DNA of 6,895 bases from CAZDML01 sp964506645 (GCA_964506645.1 CAZDML010000108.1:1-6895), one strand, 5' to 3'. Counted from the first letter of the stretch, positions 1 to 6,136 are shown. Notes: generated by a model from the sequence alone, not told the origin. A program made the numbers and translations.

Positions 1-186
1 ACACAAAATCTCCTCAAGAAAATGGGCCGCCGGCCGTTGGCCGCGCTTATTACGGGGGGATTTCATACCCAGGAAATGGCCCAGCAGCTCAAAGCCTTAG
101 GCATCGGGTATGTCGTTATCACTCCGCAAGTCCAAGTCCTTGATCAGGACGCCGCTTACAAAGCCCGCCTCCGCGAAGAAGAGTAA
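1..186 (+). CDS. 3' end of an unidentified gene (last 61 codons)
   Basis: An open frame enters from the left edge in frame 1 and ends at TAA 184-186. The visible tail of 61 residues starts TQNLLKKMGRRPLAALI and contains 'ITGGFHTQEMAQQLKALGIG' followed by YVVITPQVQVLDQD. The GGFHT turn, the short helix and the hydrophobic 'YVVITP' strand look like the last alpha/beta unit of a larger globular protein. I have an impression of similar tails on long hypothetical proteins of Omnitrophota, but I cannot name a family. The C-terminus (AAYKARLREEE) is charged. There is no start in the window, so length and function are unknown. The gene is convergent with the 616-aa gene on the other strand, and the inverted-repeat spacer lies between them. 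Confidence 0.75.
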   Translation, partial: TQNLLKKMGRRPLAALITGGFHTQEMAQQLKALGIGYVVITPQVQVLDQDAAYKARLREEE

Positions 187-187
187 T

Positions 188-306
188 AAGCTCCAAACAC
201 CAAATTCCAAGATCCAAACAAACGACAAACACCAAACTCGAAACAGTTTGGTGGTTTTTTTGGGAGCTTATTTGGGTTTTGGAATTTGGCGCTTTGCGTT
301 TGCCTC
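188..306. repeat. AC-rich nested palindromic spacer
   Basis: The spacer between the two convergent genes is a large imperfect palindrome. The outer arms are perfect over 11 bp (CCAAATTCCAA at 200-210 against TTGGAATTTGG at 279-289). The inner arms are perfect over 9 bp (CACCAAACT at 230-238 against AGTTTGGTG at 245-253) around a 6-nt loop. The left half is almost free of G and the right half almost free of C, so the whole unit could fold back on itself. Base composition is unlike the flanking genes. Spacers built from CCAAATTCCAA-like words recur in many genomes of uncultured phyla, as I remember them. Copy number elsewhere in this genome cannot be seen here. Confidence 0.7.
230..261 (+). terminator. 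Probable rho-independent terminator (may work both ways)
   Basis: A perfect 9-bp stem (230-238 with 245-253) with loop CGAAAC is followed on the plus strand by seven consecutive T at 255-261. It lies 43 bp after the stop of the plus-strand gene. Read on the minus strand, the same stem is followed by T-rich sequence (TTTGTCGTTTGTTTGG), so it could also end transcription of the 616-aa gene, whose stop is at 307. The stem is fairly AT-rich, so termination may be weak unless the outer 200-210/279-289 arms also pair. Confidence 0.5.
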
Positions 307-2157
307 TTAGTAGGGATGTTTTCCGTAGGACGACGCGTCCGCGGCATAGAGCTCTGGCATGACGTCTTGGTAGTGCTTGGGGTCGCGTTCCACGTATTCG
401 TTTTGGACGGCGTCGGCCGGTGCCCAGAACCAGCCGCGGGGATCCCACACTTGGGCCAGCGAGTGATGCAGAAGAAGATTACGGAAGGCTTTCGCTGCTT
501 CCGGGTAACGGCCCTGGGCGTCGAGTGATTTGCCGAGAATAAAATAAGCCGCTGCCACGTCATTGAGTGCCCAGTAGTTAAAAATCTTTTGTGCTTCGGT
601 TGTGCCGCCGTTATAAGGAAGATACCCGCCCGCCTCTTTCATTTTTTTTGCCTGCAGGCGGCTTGCCCATTCACCCCACTCTTCAATCGTGGCTTGTGCC
701 TGTTCAATGGCGGCCGCATAATCCTCGTTATTAAGTGCTTTCCAGGCGCGCACGGTCATTTCTTCCGAGGCCCCATAGAGCACGCGCGGTGTCGGATGAA
801 TCGCGGCCACCGAAGTCGGTACCGCAATAGTCGGGGCTTGAACGGCGTGAATTTGTTTTCCTGACAGGGGATCCCATCCCAATCCGGCGAAGCAGCGCCA
901 GGTCGCGCCAATTAAGGAAGACGCTGGTCCGTCTGCGCCTTCTGCAGGAGCCCACCAGCCATCGTGAAAGAGTTTGCCGGGTGTGGCGTAGGCATAGGCC
1001 GCATGTCGATAGGCTGGCAGTGCTGCCGTATCAAATTGTTTGCGCAGGAATTCTGTCTTCTGGGTGTAGACCTTGGCCTGCGGCACTCGGCCTTGCGCGC
1101 GCGAGTAATCCGCCATTTGTCCGAGGGCGTTCATGTATTGCCCCAATCCTTCAAACCACACCTGACGATGCGCATCGAGCGTGGGCCTAGGCAGTTCGCC
1201 CTTCGGACCTTTCGCAGGAATTTGATACGTCAAATCGGCTTCCGGTTGATCGGACGGATCGACACCGCGACGGGTGTTTACCGATACTTCGAACGAGCGT
1301 TCCGCTGTTTTCATCAGGCGGTCGGGGTCGATGCCGCGTTCCGCCAGACGTTTGGGGCCTACTGAAGAAATCAGCCAGGTGATGGTGTCGAGGGCGCGGA
1401 TACGGTCGATTCCGGCGGGGTTCTCCCCGCGGTTCATCGTGTAGGCCAATTTATCAAAGGCGACGGTCGTCAGCCAGGACTCTACTCCGTCGCGTTCCTT
1501 GACCAAATCCTGAATCTCGTTGTTGCTCAGTTTGGGGGAGCGAAGGAGTTCGGTCAGAAAAGCGTAGTAGCTCAAATTGTTTTCGGTCGAATAGACCTGT
1601 GGCCAGGGAACACCGTCGGCCCCAACACGTGGGCCCATGGCAATGCCGCCTTTTTTGTGCGGGACGTTGGCCATCCAGCGTGCCATGTCTTTGGACAGCT
1701 GCGTATAGGAGAGGTCGTGATAGGTATTGGCGTAACGGGCGAGGAAAAGTCCGATCCAAGCATTGGGGCCTACATGAATGGTTTTTTCGATGCCGGTCTG
1801 GCCGAATTCGGCGTTATAAAAATTGGGAAACCCCTGACCGGCCCAAGCCTGCTTGAAAAATTGAGCGATGCCATCGGCCCGTGTTCGGTCGCCCAGACGA
1901 ATGGCCAGGAGACCGACGGCGCCTTGTTCATAGGTAGACGCCTGCTGCATGAGTTTTTTATCAGCGGTTCCGATAAAACTGATGAAGAGGCCTGTTTGCG
2001 GGACCCAGTGATTGGAAATCAGATGCTGGTAGATGGCGCTGAGCTGCGTGGGCTGAATCAAGGGACGGGACGATCCGGCGTACGGCGCTGCGACAGATGA
2101 ACCAGTGATTTGGGTAATAAGTAGCACAGCAAGACATTGATTGACGACGCGACCCAT
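307..2157 (-). CDS. Secreted (alpha/alpha)6-barrel-like protein, 616 aa
   Basis: The start at 2157 is well supported by AAGGAG at 2171-2166 with an 8-nt spacer. Residues 1-24 look like a signal peptide: Arg3, hydrophobic CLAVLLITQITGSSVAA, likely cut after SVAA. The mature protein is built of helical hairpins with recurring Tyr/Trp-rich motifs: STYEQGAVGLLAIRLGD (74-90), VGPNAWIGLFLARYA (129-143), STENNLSYYAFLTELL (190-205), ALDTITWLISSVG (255-267) and WFEGLGQYMNALGQM (334-348). This spacing resembles six-hairpin glycosidase-like (alpha/alpha)6 barrels. Residues 535-561 (AAAYFILGKSLDAQGRYPEAAKAFRNL) form one TPR-like hairpin. A carbohydrate-processing or -binding role in the envelope is an inference, and I cannot assign catalytic acids or a GH family. 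It lies downstream of the peptidase-epimerase operon on the same strand but has its own spacer and RBS, so it may be a separate transcription unit. Confidence 0.75.
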   Translation of the reverse strand: MGRVVNQCLAVLLITQITGSSVAAPYAGSSRPLIQPTQLSAIYQHLISNHWVPQTGLFISFIGTADKKLMQQASTYEQGAVGLLAIRLGDRTRADGIAQFFKQAWAGQGFPNFYNAEFGQTGIEKTIHVGPNAWIGLFLARYANTYHDLSYTQLSKDMARWMANVPHKKGGIAMGPRVGADGVPWPQVYSTENNLSYYAFLTELLRSPKLSNNEIQDLVKERDGVESWLTTVAFDKLAYTMNRGENPAGIDRIRALDTITWLISSVGPKRLAERGIDPDRLMKTAERSFEVSVNTRRGVDPSDQPEADLTYQIPAKGPKGELPRPTLDAHRQVWFEGLGQYMNALGQMADYSRAQGRVPQAKVYTQKTEFLRKQFDTAALPAYRHAAYAYATPGKLFHDGWWAPAEGADGPASSLIGATWRCFAGLGWDPLSGKQIHAVQAPTIAVPTSVAAIHPTPRVLYGASEEMTVRAWKALNNEDYAAAIEQAQATIEEWGEWASRLQAKKMKEAGGYLPYNGGTTEAQKIFNYWALNDVAAAYFILGKSLDAQGRYPEAAKAFRNLLLHHSLAQVWDPRGWFWAPADAVQNEYVERDPKHYQDVMPELYAADASSYGKHPY

Positions 2158-2165
2158 TGCAACAT

Positions 2166-2171
2166 CTCCTT
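2166..2171 (-). promoter_or_regulatory. Strong Shine-Dalgarno site of the 616-aa gene
   Basis: AAGGAG on the minus strand, 8 nt before the ATG at 2157, fixes the start. It is the only strong Shine-Dalgarno site at any start in this window, while the four operon genes and aspS lack one. A TATAAA (minus strand, 2189-2184) upstream could be a -10 element, but I see no convincing -35 at 16-18 bp, so the promoter in 2158-2295 is not settled. Confidence 0.7.
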
Positions 2172-2295
2172 CGAAATCGGGATTTTATACCTGCCTGAAC
2201 TGCGGGCGAGGGTGTGACGCACGTTTTTACCCGAAGAAGTCAGAGGATGCAATAGGAATTTAACATGTATTAACAAATTTACAAGTGTTACTAGG

Positions 2296-2326
2296 GATGG
2301 GCCTGCCTACCGCAGGCAGGCCCATC
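2296..2326. repeat. GC-rich perfect 13-bp inverted repeat (REP-like)
   Basis: GATGGGCCTGCCT (2296-2308) pairs perfectly with AGGCAGGCCCATC (2314-2326) around a 5-nt loop ACCGC. Another GGCAGGC lies just outside at 2327-2333. The hairpin contains the last codons and the TAG stop (2309-2307) of the DUF819 gene. No T-run follows on the minus strand, so it is a poor classical terminator. It more resembles a dispersed CCTGCC/GGCAGG REP-type element, though it could still stall transcription or protect the mRNA 3' end. Confidence 0.75.
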
Positions 2327-3473
2327 GGCAGGCGTGGGCAATAAAGAGGCCTAAATAGGTTCCGTACACATTCGCTGCTATGGCCAGAAGAAGTCCCACA
2401 GGGGCTAATACCGGCTGATAAATACCAGCGACGACAGGGGCAGAGGCCGTTCCCCCGATATTGGCTTGGCTCGCCGCGGCGATATAGAACAGTGGAAGCT
2501 TCCGCCACCATCCGTAGAGGAATAAGAGGGCGGCATGGGTCATCACCATGATGACCCCGACCAACAAGGCCATGGGGGTGTGGAGCACATCGGTCAAATG
2601 GGCCTTCGCCCCTATGCCTGCCAGCAGAAGATACAGACAAAAATAGCCCCAGCGGGAGGCGCCATAGCGCTCAAGCCGAGAAGCGGGAGTGAACGAAAGC
2701 GCGATCCCGAGCGCCGATGCCAGAACAAAAGCCCATCCGGAGGCTGAAAGAATTCCTGTCCACGGGATGGCCCCCGCGAGCTGAATAAGGAGCATGCCTG
2801 TTCCGACCATGAGAGGCAACATCCATAGGGCATGCCAAGCGGGGGCATCACTCGATGTGTGCGCTGGTGTGTCCAAGTGCTTGCTCGCCTGATCGAGAAG
2901 AGAAAGATCGGCCTTCACGAACTGATCCCACTGCGCTTGATAACGGGAGAGCGCAATCATGATGCCCATCCAAAGATACGTGATGAGGGTATCCACGACC
3001 ACCATGGGGGCAAACACGGCCTCCGGAGTTTGCAGCGCTTCTTTGACGGCGAGCATGTTAGCGCTCCCCCCGGTCCAACTCGCCGATAAGGCCCCAATGC
3101 TTTTCCACATCTCTGGGGGGAGATGATGGCAGAGAAGCACGTACGCCAGAACACATCCGACGCCAATGCTCAGCGACCCCACCAGAAGGGCTCCCAAGGC
3201 TGTGGGCCCGAGACGCAAAATGGCGGAAATCCGCACGGGAAGGAGGAGGAGGATCAAACTGCCCGCTAGTAAGTAGGTTGTTAGAAAGACATAGACTGGC
3301 GATTTTTCGGGCAAGAGGCCCAGTGTTGCCAATAGCATCGGAATGAAATAACACCAGAAGGGTGCTGGTAGGTAATGAAAGATTCGGGAGAGTGCAGGCT
3401 GTTTTTCGAGAAAAAGAATGGCGACAACGATGGCAATGAGGAGGGAGGAAAGAAAAACTGGAGAGGCGATCAT
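2307..3473 (-). CDS. DUF819 (YjcL-like) integral membrane protein, 388 aa
   Basis: The protein is very hydrophobic, with roughly ten membrane segments, for example 5-23, 40-53, 58-80, 88-115, 155-176, 217-237, 243-261, 276-289, 300-320 and 352-378. The family signature is in the first half at ALSASWTGGSANMLAVKEAL (128-147) followed by FAPMVVVDTLITYLWMG. A related glycine-rich motif, SQANIGGTASAPVVAG (335-350), occurs in the second half, as expected for a transporter made of two similar halves. A cytoplasmic or periplasmic loop lies at about 178-213. Length fits DUF819 proteins. The family's transport substrate is not established to my knowledge. Its ATG overlaps the epimerase stop (ATGA, 3473-3470), preceded only by a weak GGGGTGG. 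This coupling makes it a candidate importer or exporter of murein-derived peptides or amino acids (inference). The last residues (about 383-388, RWACLR) are encoded by the hairpin at 2296-2326. Confidence 0.85.
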   Translation of the reverse strand: MIASPVFLSSLLIAIVVAILFLEKQPALSRIFHYLPAPFWCYFIPMLLATLGLLPEKSPVYVFLTTYLLAGSLILLLLPVRISAILRLGPTALGALLVGSLSIGVGCVLAYVLLCHHLPPEMWKSIGALSASWTGGSANMLAVKEALQTPEAVFAPMVVVDTLITYLWMGIMIALSRYQAQWDQFVKADLSLLDQASKHLDTPAHTSSDAPAWHALWMLPLMVGTGMLLIQLAGAIPWTGILSASGWAFVLASALGIALSFTPASRLERYGASRWGYFCLYLLLAGIGAKAHLTDVLHTPMALLVGVIMVMTHAALLFLYGWWRKLPLFYIAAASQANIGGTASAPVVAGIYQPVLAPVGLLLAIAANVYGTYLGLFIAHACRWACLR

Positions 3474-4540
3474 GCCACCCCGATGCCTGCGCGAATCCCT
3501 TGGACCGACAATTTGGGACCGGACATCGTAAAGCCGCCGCGCAGGGAAGAAGGCTCCAGCAGGAAGACCGAATCCAGATCAATCCATTCAAACACGCCCG
3601 CACCGCAGGCCAGATGAACGCTGGCGGCTAATCCCAGTTTTGATTCTTCCATGCAGCCGATGGCCAGCCGTTTTTTATAACGGCGCGCAATTTGAATGAT
3701 ATCGAGTGCTGCGAGCAGTCCGCATTTGGCGACCTTGATATTGATCCCATCGGCGGCTTCGTATTCAAAGAGGCGATGGACGTCCGCGGGACTGAGTGCC
3801 GATTCATCGGCAAACAAAGAGAGTTTGCTTTGGCGTCGAAATTGTCGCATGGCCCGAAAATCGTGCTTGGCAAACGGTTGCTCCAGGAACACCAGCGGCA
3901 AACGGCTCTTTTCAATGTGTCGGGCCAGCTCGACCCCCTGGGAAATCTGCATGCACTGGTTGCCGTCCGCCACCAGCTTCGCTTTGGGGGCGGCTTTATG
4001 GACGGCGTTCAGACGTTCCATGTCGCGCGCCACCGAGTCGCCCGCCAGCTTCACCTTCAAGTGCCGGAAGCCTTTTTTCCAGGCGGCTTTCGCCTGGCGA
4101 AAGAGTGTCGTCGGTTCCCCGACGGACAGCGTGAGATCGGTTTGAACGGTTTGGACTTTGCCGCCCAGAAATTTATAGAGCGGCTGCTTGCGCGACCGGG
4201 TGTAGGCGTCCAGCACGGCGCATTCGATAGCCGCAACTGCCGTGGGATGAAACATCTGACGGCGCCAGCACGTCTGCAGGATTTCACGATAATCATCGAT
4301 GGGTTTGGAGCGCAATTCAGGAATCAACTCGCGCACGACGCGCTGCATGGCATCGGCCGTTTCGTTCGGCATGGCGATGCTCGAGGATCCTTCGCCGTAA
4401 CCGACCGTACCGTCGGTGAGCACGATGGTCACCAGAATGTTGTGCGTCTCCGCCTTTTGTCCCTTGGAGGTAATAAAAGGAGATTGCAGCCGGAAGGAAA
4501 TCGGCTGGGCATGCATCGATTTAATGAGGAGTGTGCTCAT
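3470..4540 (-). CDS. Dipeptide epimerase, enolase superfamily (YkfB/YcjG-like), 356 aa
   Basis: This is a member of the muconate-lactonizing subgroup of the enolase superfamily, which epimerises the C-terminal residue of a dipeptide; the classic substrate is L-Ala-D/L-Glu from murein. An N-terminal capping domain (about 1-130) precedes the barrel. Catalytic and metal residues are all present: K162-x-K164 (HLKVKLAG), metal ligands D192 (VADGNQ), E220 (VFLEQPF) and D245 (FADES), the opposite base K269 (INIKVAKCG), and D321-x-D323 (EWIDLDS), which binds the dipeptide amino group in this family. Length matches the family (about 340-370 aa). The position of Arg24 of Bacillus subtilis YkfB, in the loop after the conserved PF, is Gly27 here with Lys26 next to it, so the side-chain specificity may not be glutamate. 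The ATG overlaps the upstream NlpC/P60 stop as ATGA (4540-4537). No Shine-Dalgarno is visible, so coupling is likely. Confidence 0.92.
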   Translation of the reverse strand: MSTLLIKSMHAQPISFRLQSPFITSKGQKAETHNILVTIVLTDGTVGYGEGSSSIAMPNETADAMQRVVRELIPELRSKPIDDYREILQTCWRRQMFHPTAVAAIECAVLDAYTRSRKQPLYKFLGGKVQTVQTDLTLSVGEPTTLFRQAKAAWKKGFRHLKVKLAGDSVARDMERLNAVHKAAPKAKLVADGNQCMQISQGVELARHIEKSRLPLVFLEQPFAKHDFRAMRQFRRQSKLSLFADESALSPADVHRLFEYEAADGINIKVAKCGLLAALDIIQIARRYKKRLAIGCMEESKLGLAASVHLACGAGVFEWIDLDSVFLLEPSSLRGGFTMSGPKLSVQGIRAGIGVA

Positions 4541-5540
4541 GATTCAGGAATCAAACGTCCAAAGTAGATGACGCGTTCACCGACGGTATCCCCCGACTCG
4601 ACCTGCTTGAGCGGCTTGCCCCATTTTTCTTTGAGTGTAATTTTGCGCACGGGAATGCCGGTCTGTGGTGCTTCGATCACCCAATCCTGACCTGCATACA
4701 GCATGACATGGGTCATTTTGCGTGGGTCCTTCACGGATGCAGAGAAAATAAGGTCGCCTGGCTGTAGGTCGGAGCGTTTCAGAGTGTGTGACTTCATAAA
4801 TTGTTCGAAAGAGTCACGGGGAACTTCCAGATGGTTCACGCGGTAGCTCAGATGTACAAGTCCCGAACAGTCGAGTCCGGAGAGTGTGACGCGATGTTCC
4901 GGATCCTGAGCCGAAAGCCCTCCCCAGGTGTAAGGCTCGCCGATAAACTGCTGCGCGGTTTGCAGAATGGCGCGTCGCAGCGCGGTTGTAGAGAGTGTCC
5001 GGCCGCGTGCGGTGAGCCCTTCAGCTCGTACCCATCCGGTACGCGCATTCCCCAGATCAATTTCTCGCCATCGGCCTTTCTGCGAAACAAGGTGTACGGC
5101 CGATCCTAAAGGAAGTTGGACCGTGGCCGTGCCCTCCGGCTTATCCGAGACGGCGAGCCATTTCTGAATCACCCAAGCGTCGGCAGGGGTTGTCGGGTGT
5201 GGGCCTAGGCTGTATTGCAGGATCCACCCAGGGTAGCCTTCCCATTGTTGGTGATGAGAATACTCCATTTGATTCATCGCTTCGATGCGACGCCAGACGC
5301 CGCTGGATTCCAGCACACGGACCCGTTCCCCGAAGAGCACCTGTGTTTCCTGCAGCTCATCGGATTGCGGACCGGGCAAGACGGGGACGCGGCGAACGTC
5401 GGCCAGAGGCGCGGTTACGACGGCCTCATGACCTTCGGCGTATGCCGTCATTCCGGCGCAANNNNNNNNNNCGGAATCCAGAACATCAGGAATGCCTGGG
5501 CCCCGGCCTTCGCCGGGGAGACGCCAAAGACATATTTCAT
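4537..5540 (-). CDS. SH3b-NlpC/P60 murein endopeptidase (YkfC-like), 5' end interrupted by an N gap
   Basis: The uninterrupted part is 304 codons from ATG 5451, and the residues below are numbered from there. It has two SH3b-like domains (about 30-85 and 95-150) and a C-terminal NlpC/P60 domain (about 155-304) with YTWGG (174-178), nucleophile C195 in LDCSGLV and H248 in MTHVMLYAG. This is the layout of YkfC-type gamma-D-Glu-diamino-acid endopeptidases, which release L-Ala-gamma-D-Glu. The third catalytic position is Glu260 (VIEAP), where B. cereus YkfC has His. The ATG at 5451 lies inside a repeat and has no RBS or signal peptide, so I prefer ATG 5540, which overlaps the upstream stop as ATGA. 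The reading starts MKYVFGVSPAKAGAQ and continues AFLMFWIP up to the gap, then CAGMTAYA-EGHEAVV. It is in frame only if the gap is 2, 5, 8 and so on bases; as written, ten Ns break the frame. With 2 bases the protein would have 331 aa and an AYA signal-cleavage motif. Confidence 0.8.
5446..5523. repeat. Two-hairpin REP-like element, inverted pair
   Basis: Two related 28-nt units lie in opposite orientation 14 bp apart. Unit A (5446-5481, containing the Ns) reads CGTCATTCCGGCGCAA then the gap then CGGAATCCAG. Unit B (5496-5523) has stem CCCCGGC (5501-5507) with GCCGGGG (5512-5518) and loop CTTC. When A is read on the minus strand they share 20 of 28 positions, counting the two gap bases as filled from B, with both starting CTGG and ending GACG. 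Two stem pairs covary (T-A in A, C-G in B). CATTCC...GGAATCCAG repeats are widespread REP-type elements in bacteria. The whole element lies inside the 5' end of the NlpC/P60 gene. Confidence 0.8.
5462..5471. other. Assembly gap (10 N)
   Basis: Ten undetermined bases sit in the hairpin of unit A of the REP-like pair. Ten is a conventional filler, so the true length is unknown. Alignment to the sister hairpin, and completion of a perfect 8-bp stem with a GCAA loop, both predict that only GC is missing. The run could instead hide a longer collapsed repeat. Confidence 0.95.
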
Positions 5541-6100
5541 AAATCGTTCAGGGCTTTGTTGAGTTTTTTCGTGAGGTCGGGATAGTTGCGCGCGACATCG
5601 CGTAAATCTTCCAGCCGCCCGCGTGCTTCATCCAGGCTGTAGGCGTTGGATTCTTTGCTGATCGATTTTTTGATGTAGGCAATGCTGGCATCGATATACA
5701 CCTTAGCGGCTTCACGCGCTTTCGTACGGAGGGTGGCTCGTGTGACGCCCGGAACGCGGGGCATGCCGGTGAAATCATCGTACGCAATGAGGGCTGTATC
5801 TGAGGCGGCTTCATAGTTGCCGGAGTTAAAAAGCTCATGGGCTCGTACCAGCTCCTCCTGCGCTTGCTGGTAAGGCGACTTGTCCTCCATTTCTGTCACC
5901 GGGGTGATAGGGCCGGTCTCGTTGATCAGGGTGTCGGCTTTGGAGGGAATGATTCCGATGTCTTCGGATTCTTCTGCAGACGTCGACAAAGGGGATTGGG
6001 GTCCGGGTGTTTCGGTAGGGGCGGCCAGCTCCTCGGCCGCAGAAACCCAACGGACAGCAGCCAGAATCAGGAATAGCGTGAAAAATCGGCGTGTTTGCAT
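5537..6100 (-). CDS. Small secreted helical (TPR-like) protein, 187 aa
   Basis: Residues 1-21 form a clear Sec signal peptide: MQTRR, then FFTLFLILAAVRWVSA, with likely cleavage VSA-AEE. Residues 22-75 are a low-complexity linker rich in Pro, Ser, Thr and Glu. Residues 76-187 are helical: YQQAQEELVRAHELFNSGNY EAASDTALIAYD looks like one TPR hairpin, followed by a longer helix pair (TRATLRTKAREAAKVYIDAS, then the DEARGRLEDLRDVARNYPDL region). I do not recognise a named family. It is the first gene of the operon; its TGA (5539-5537) overlaps the preferred peptidase start. An envelope scaffold or partner of the peptidase is plausible but unproven. The ATG has no Shine-Dalgarno site and sits right behind a consensus -10 box. 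Confidence 0.8.
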   Translation of the reverse strand: MQTRRFFTLFLILAAVRWVSAAEELAAPTETPGPQSPLSTSAEESEDIGIIPSKADTLINETGPITPVTEMEDKSPYQQAQEELVRAHELFNSGNYEAASDTALIAYDDFTGMPRVPGVTRATLRTKAREAAKVYIDASIAYIKKSISKESNAYSLDEARGRLEDLRDVARNYPDLTKKLNKALNDL

Positions 6101-6107
6101 TCAATTC

Positions 6108-6136
6108 ATTATATCCGGAGTACCTTGGAATGTCGA
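6108..6136 (-). promoter_or_regulatory. Sigma70-type promoter of the operon, near-leaderless
   Basis: On the minus strand TCGACA (6136-6131, five of six to TTGACA) and a perfect TATAAT (6113-6108) are separated by exactly 17 bp. The ATG of the 187-aa gene is at 6100, only 7 nt after the -10 box, so a normal start of transcription would be at about 6101-6100. The mRNA would then begin at or within a base or two of the start codon, which agrees with the lack of a Shine-Dalgarno site. Confidence 0.7.

Noticed and set aside
110..310. Plus-strand ORF across the end of the first gene and the spacer
   Set aside because: It is in the wrong frame relative to the first gene, and its second half is just translated AC-rich repeat.
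964..1365. Plus-strand ORF inside the 616-aa gene
   Set aside because: It is a shadow of the minus-strand gene, rich in Arg/His/Cys as GC-rich antisense frames are, with no RBS and no recognisable motif.
1657..2100. Plus-strand ORF opposite the signal-peptide half of the 616-aa gene
   Set aside because: It is antisense to a protein with a strong RBS and signal peptide, and has no independent support.
2260..2273. TTAACATGTATTAA as a possible operator
   Set aside because: Only 10 of 14 positions are symmetric in an AT-rich stretch, and no regulator is encoded nearby.
3692..4567. Long plus-strand ORF of 291 codons opposite the epimerase
   Set aside because: It mirrors the well-supported epimerase and the end of the peptidase, has no RBS, and its translation shows no domain or membrane pattern.
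5446..5523. CRISPR-like repeats
   Set aside because: There are only two units, in opposite orientation and 14 bp apart, with no spacer array or cas genes; a REP pair explains them.
5190..5585. Plus-strand ORFs running through the N gap
   Set aside because: They cross undetermined bases and repeat hairpins and are antisense to the peptidase.
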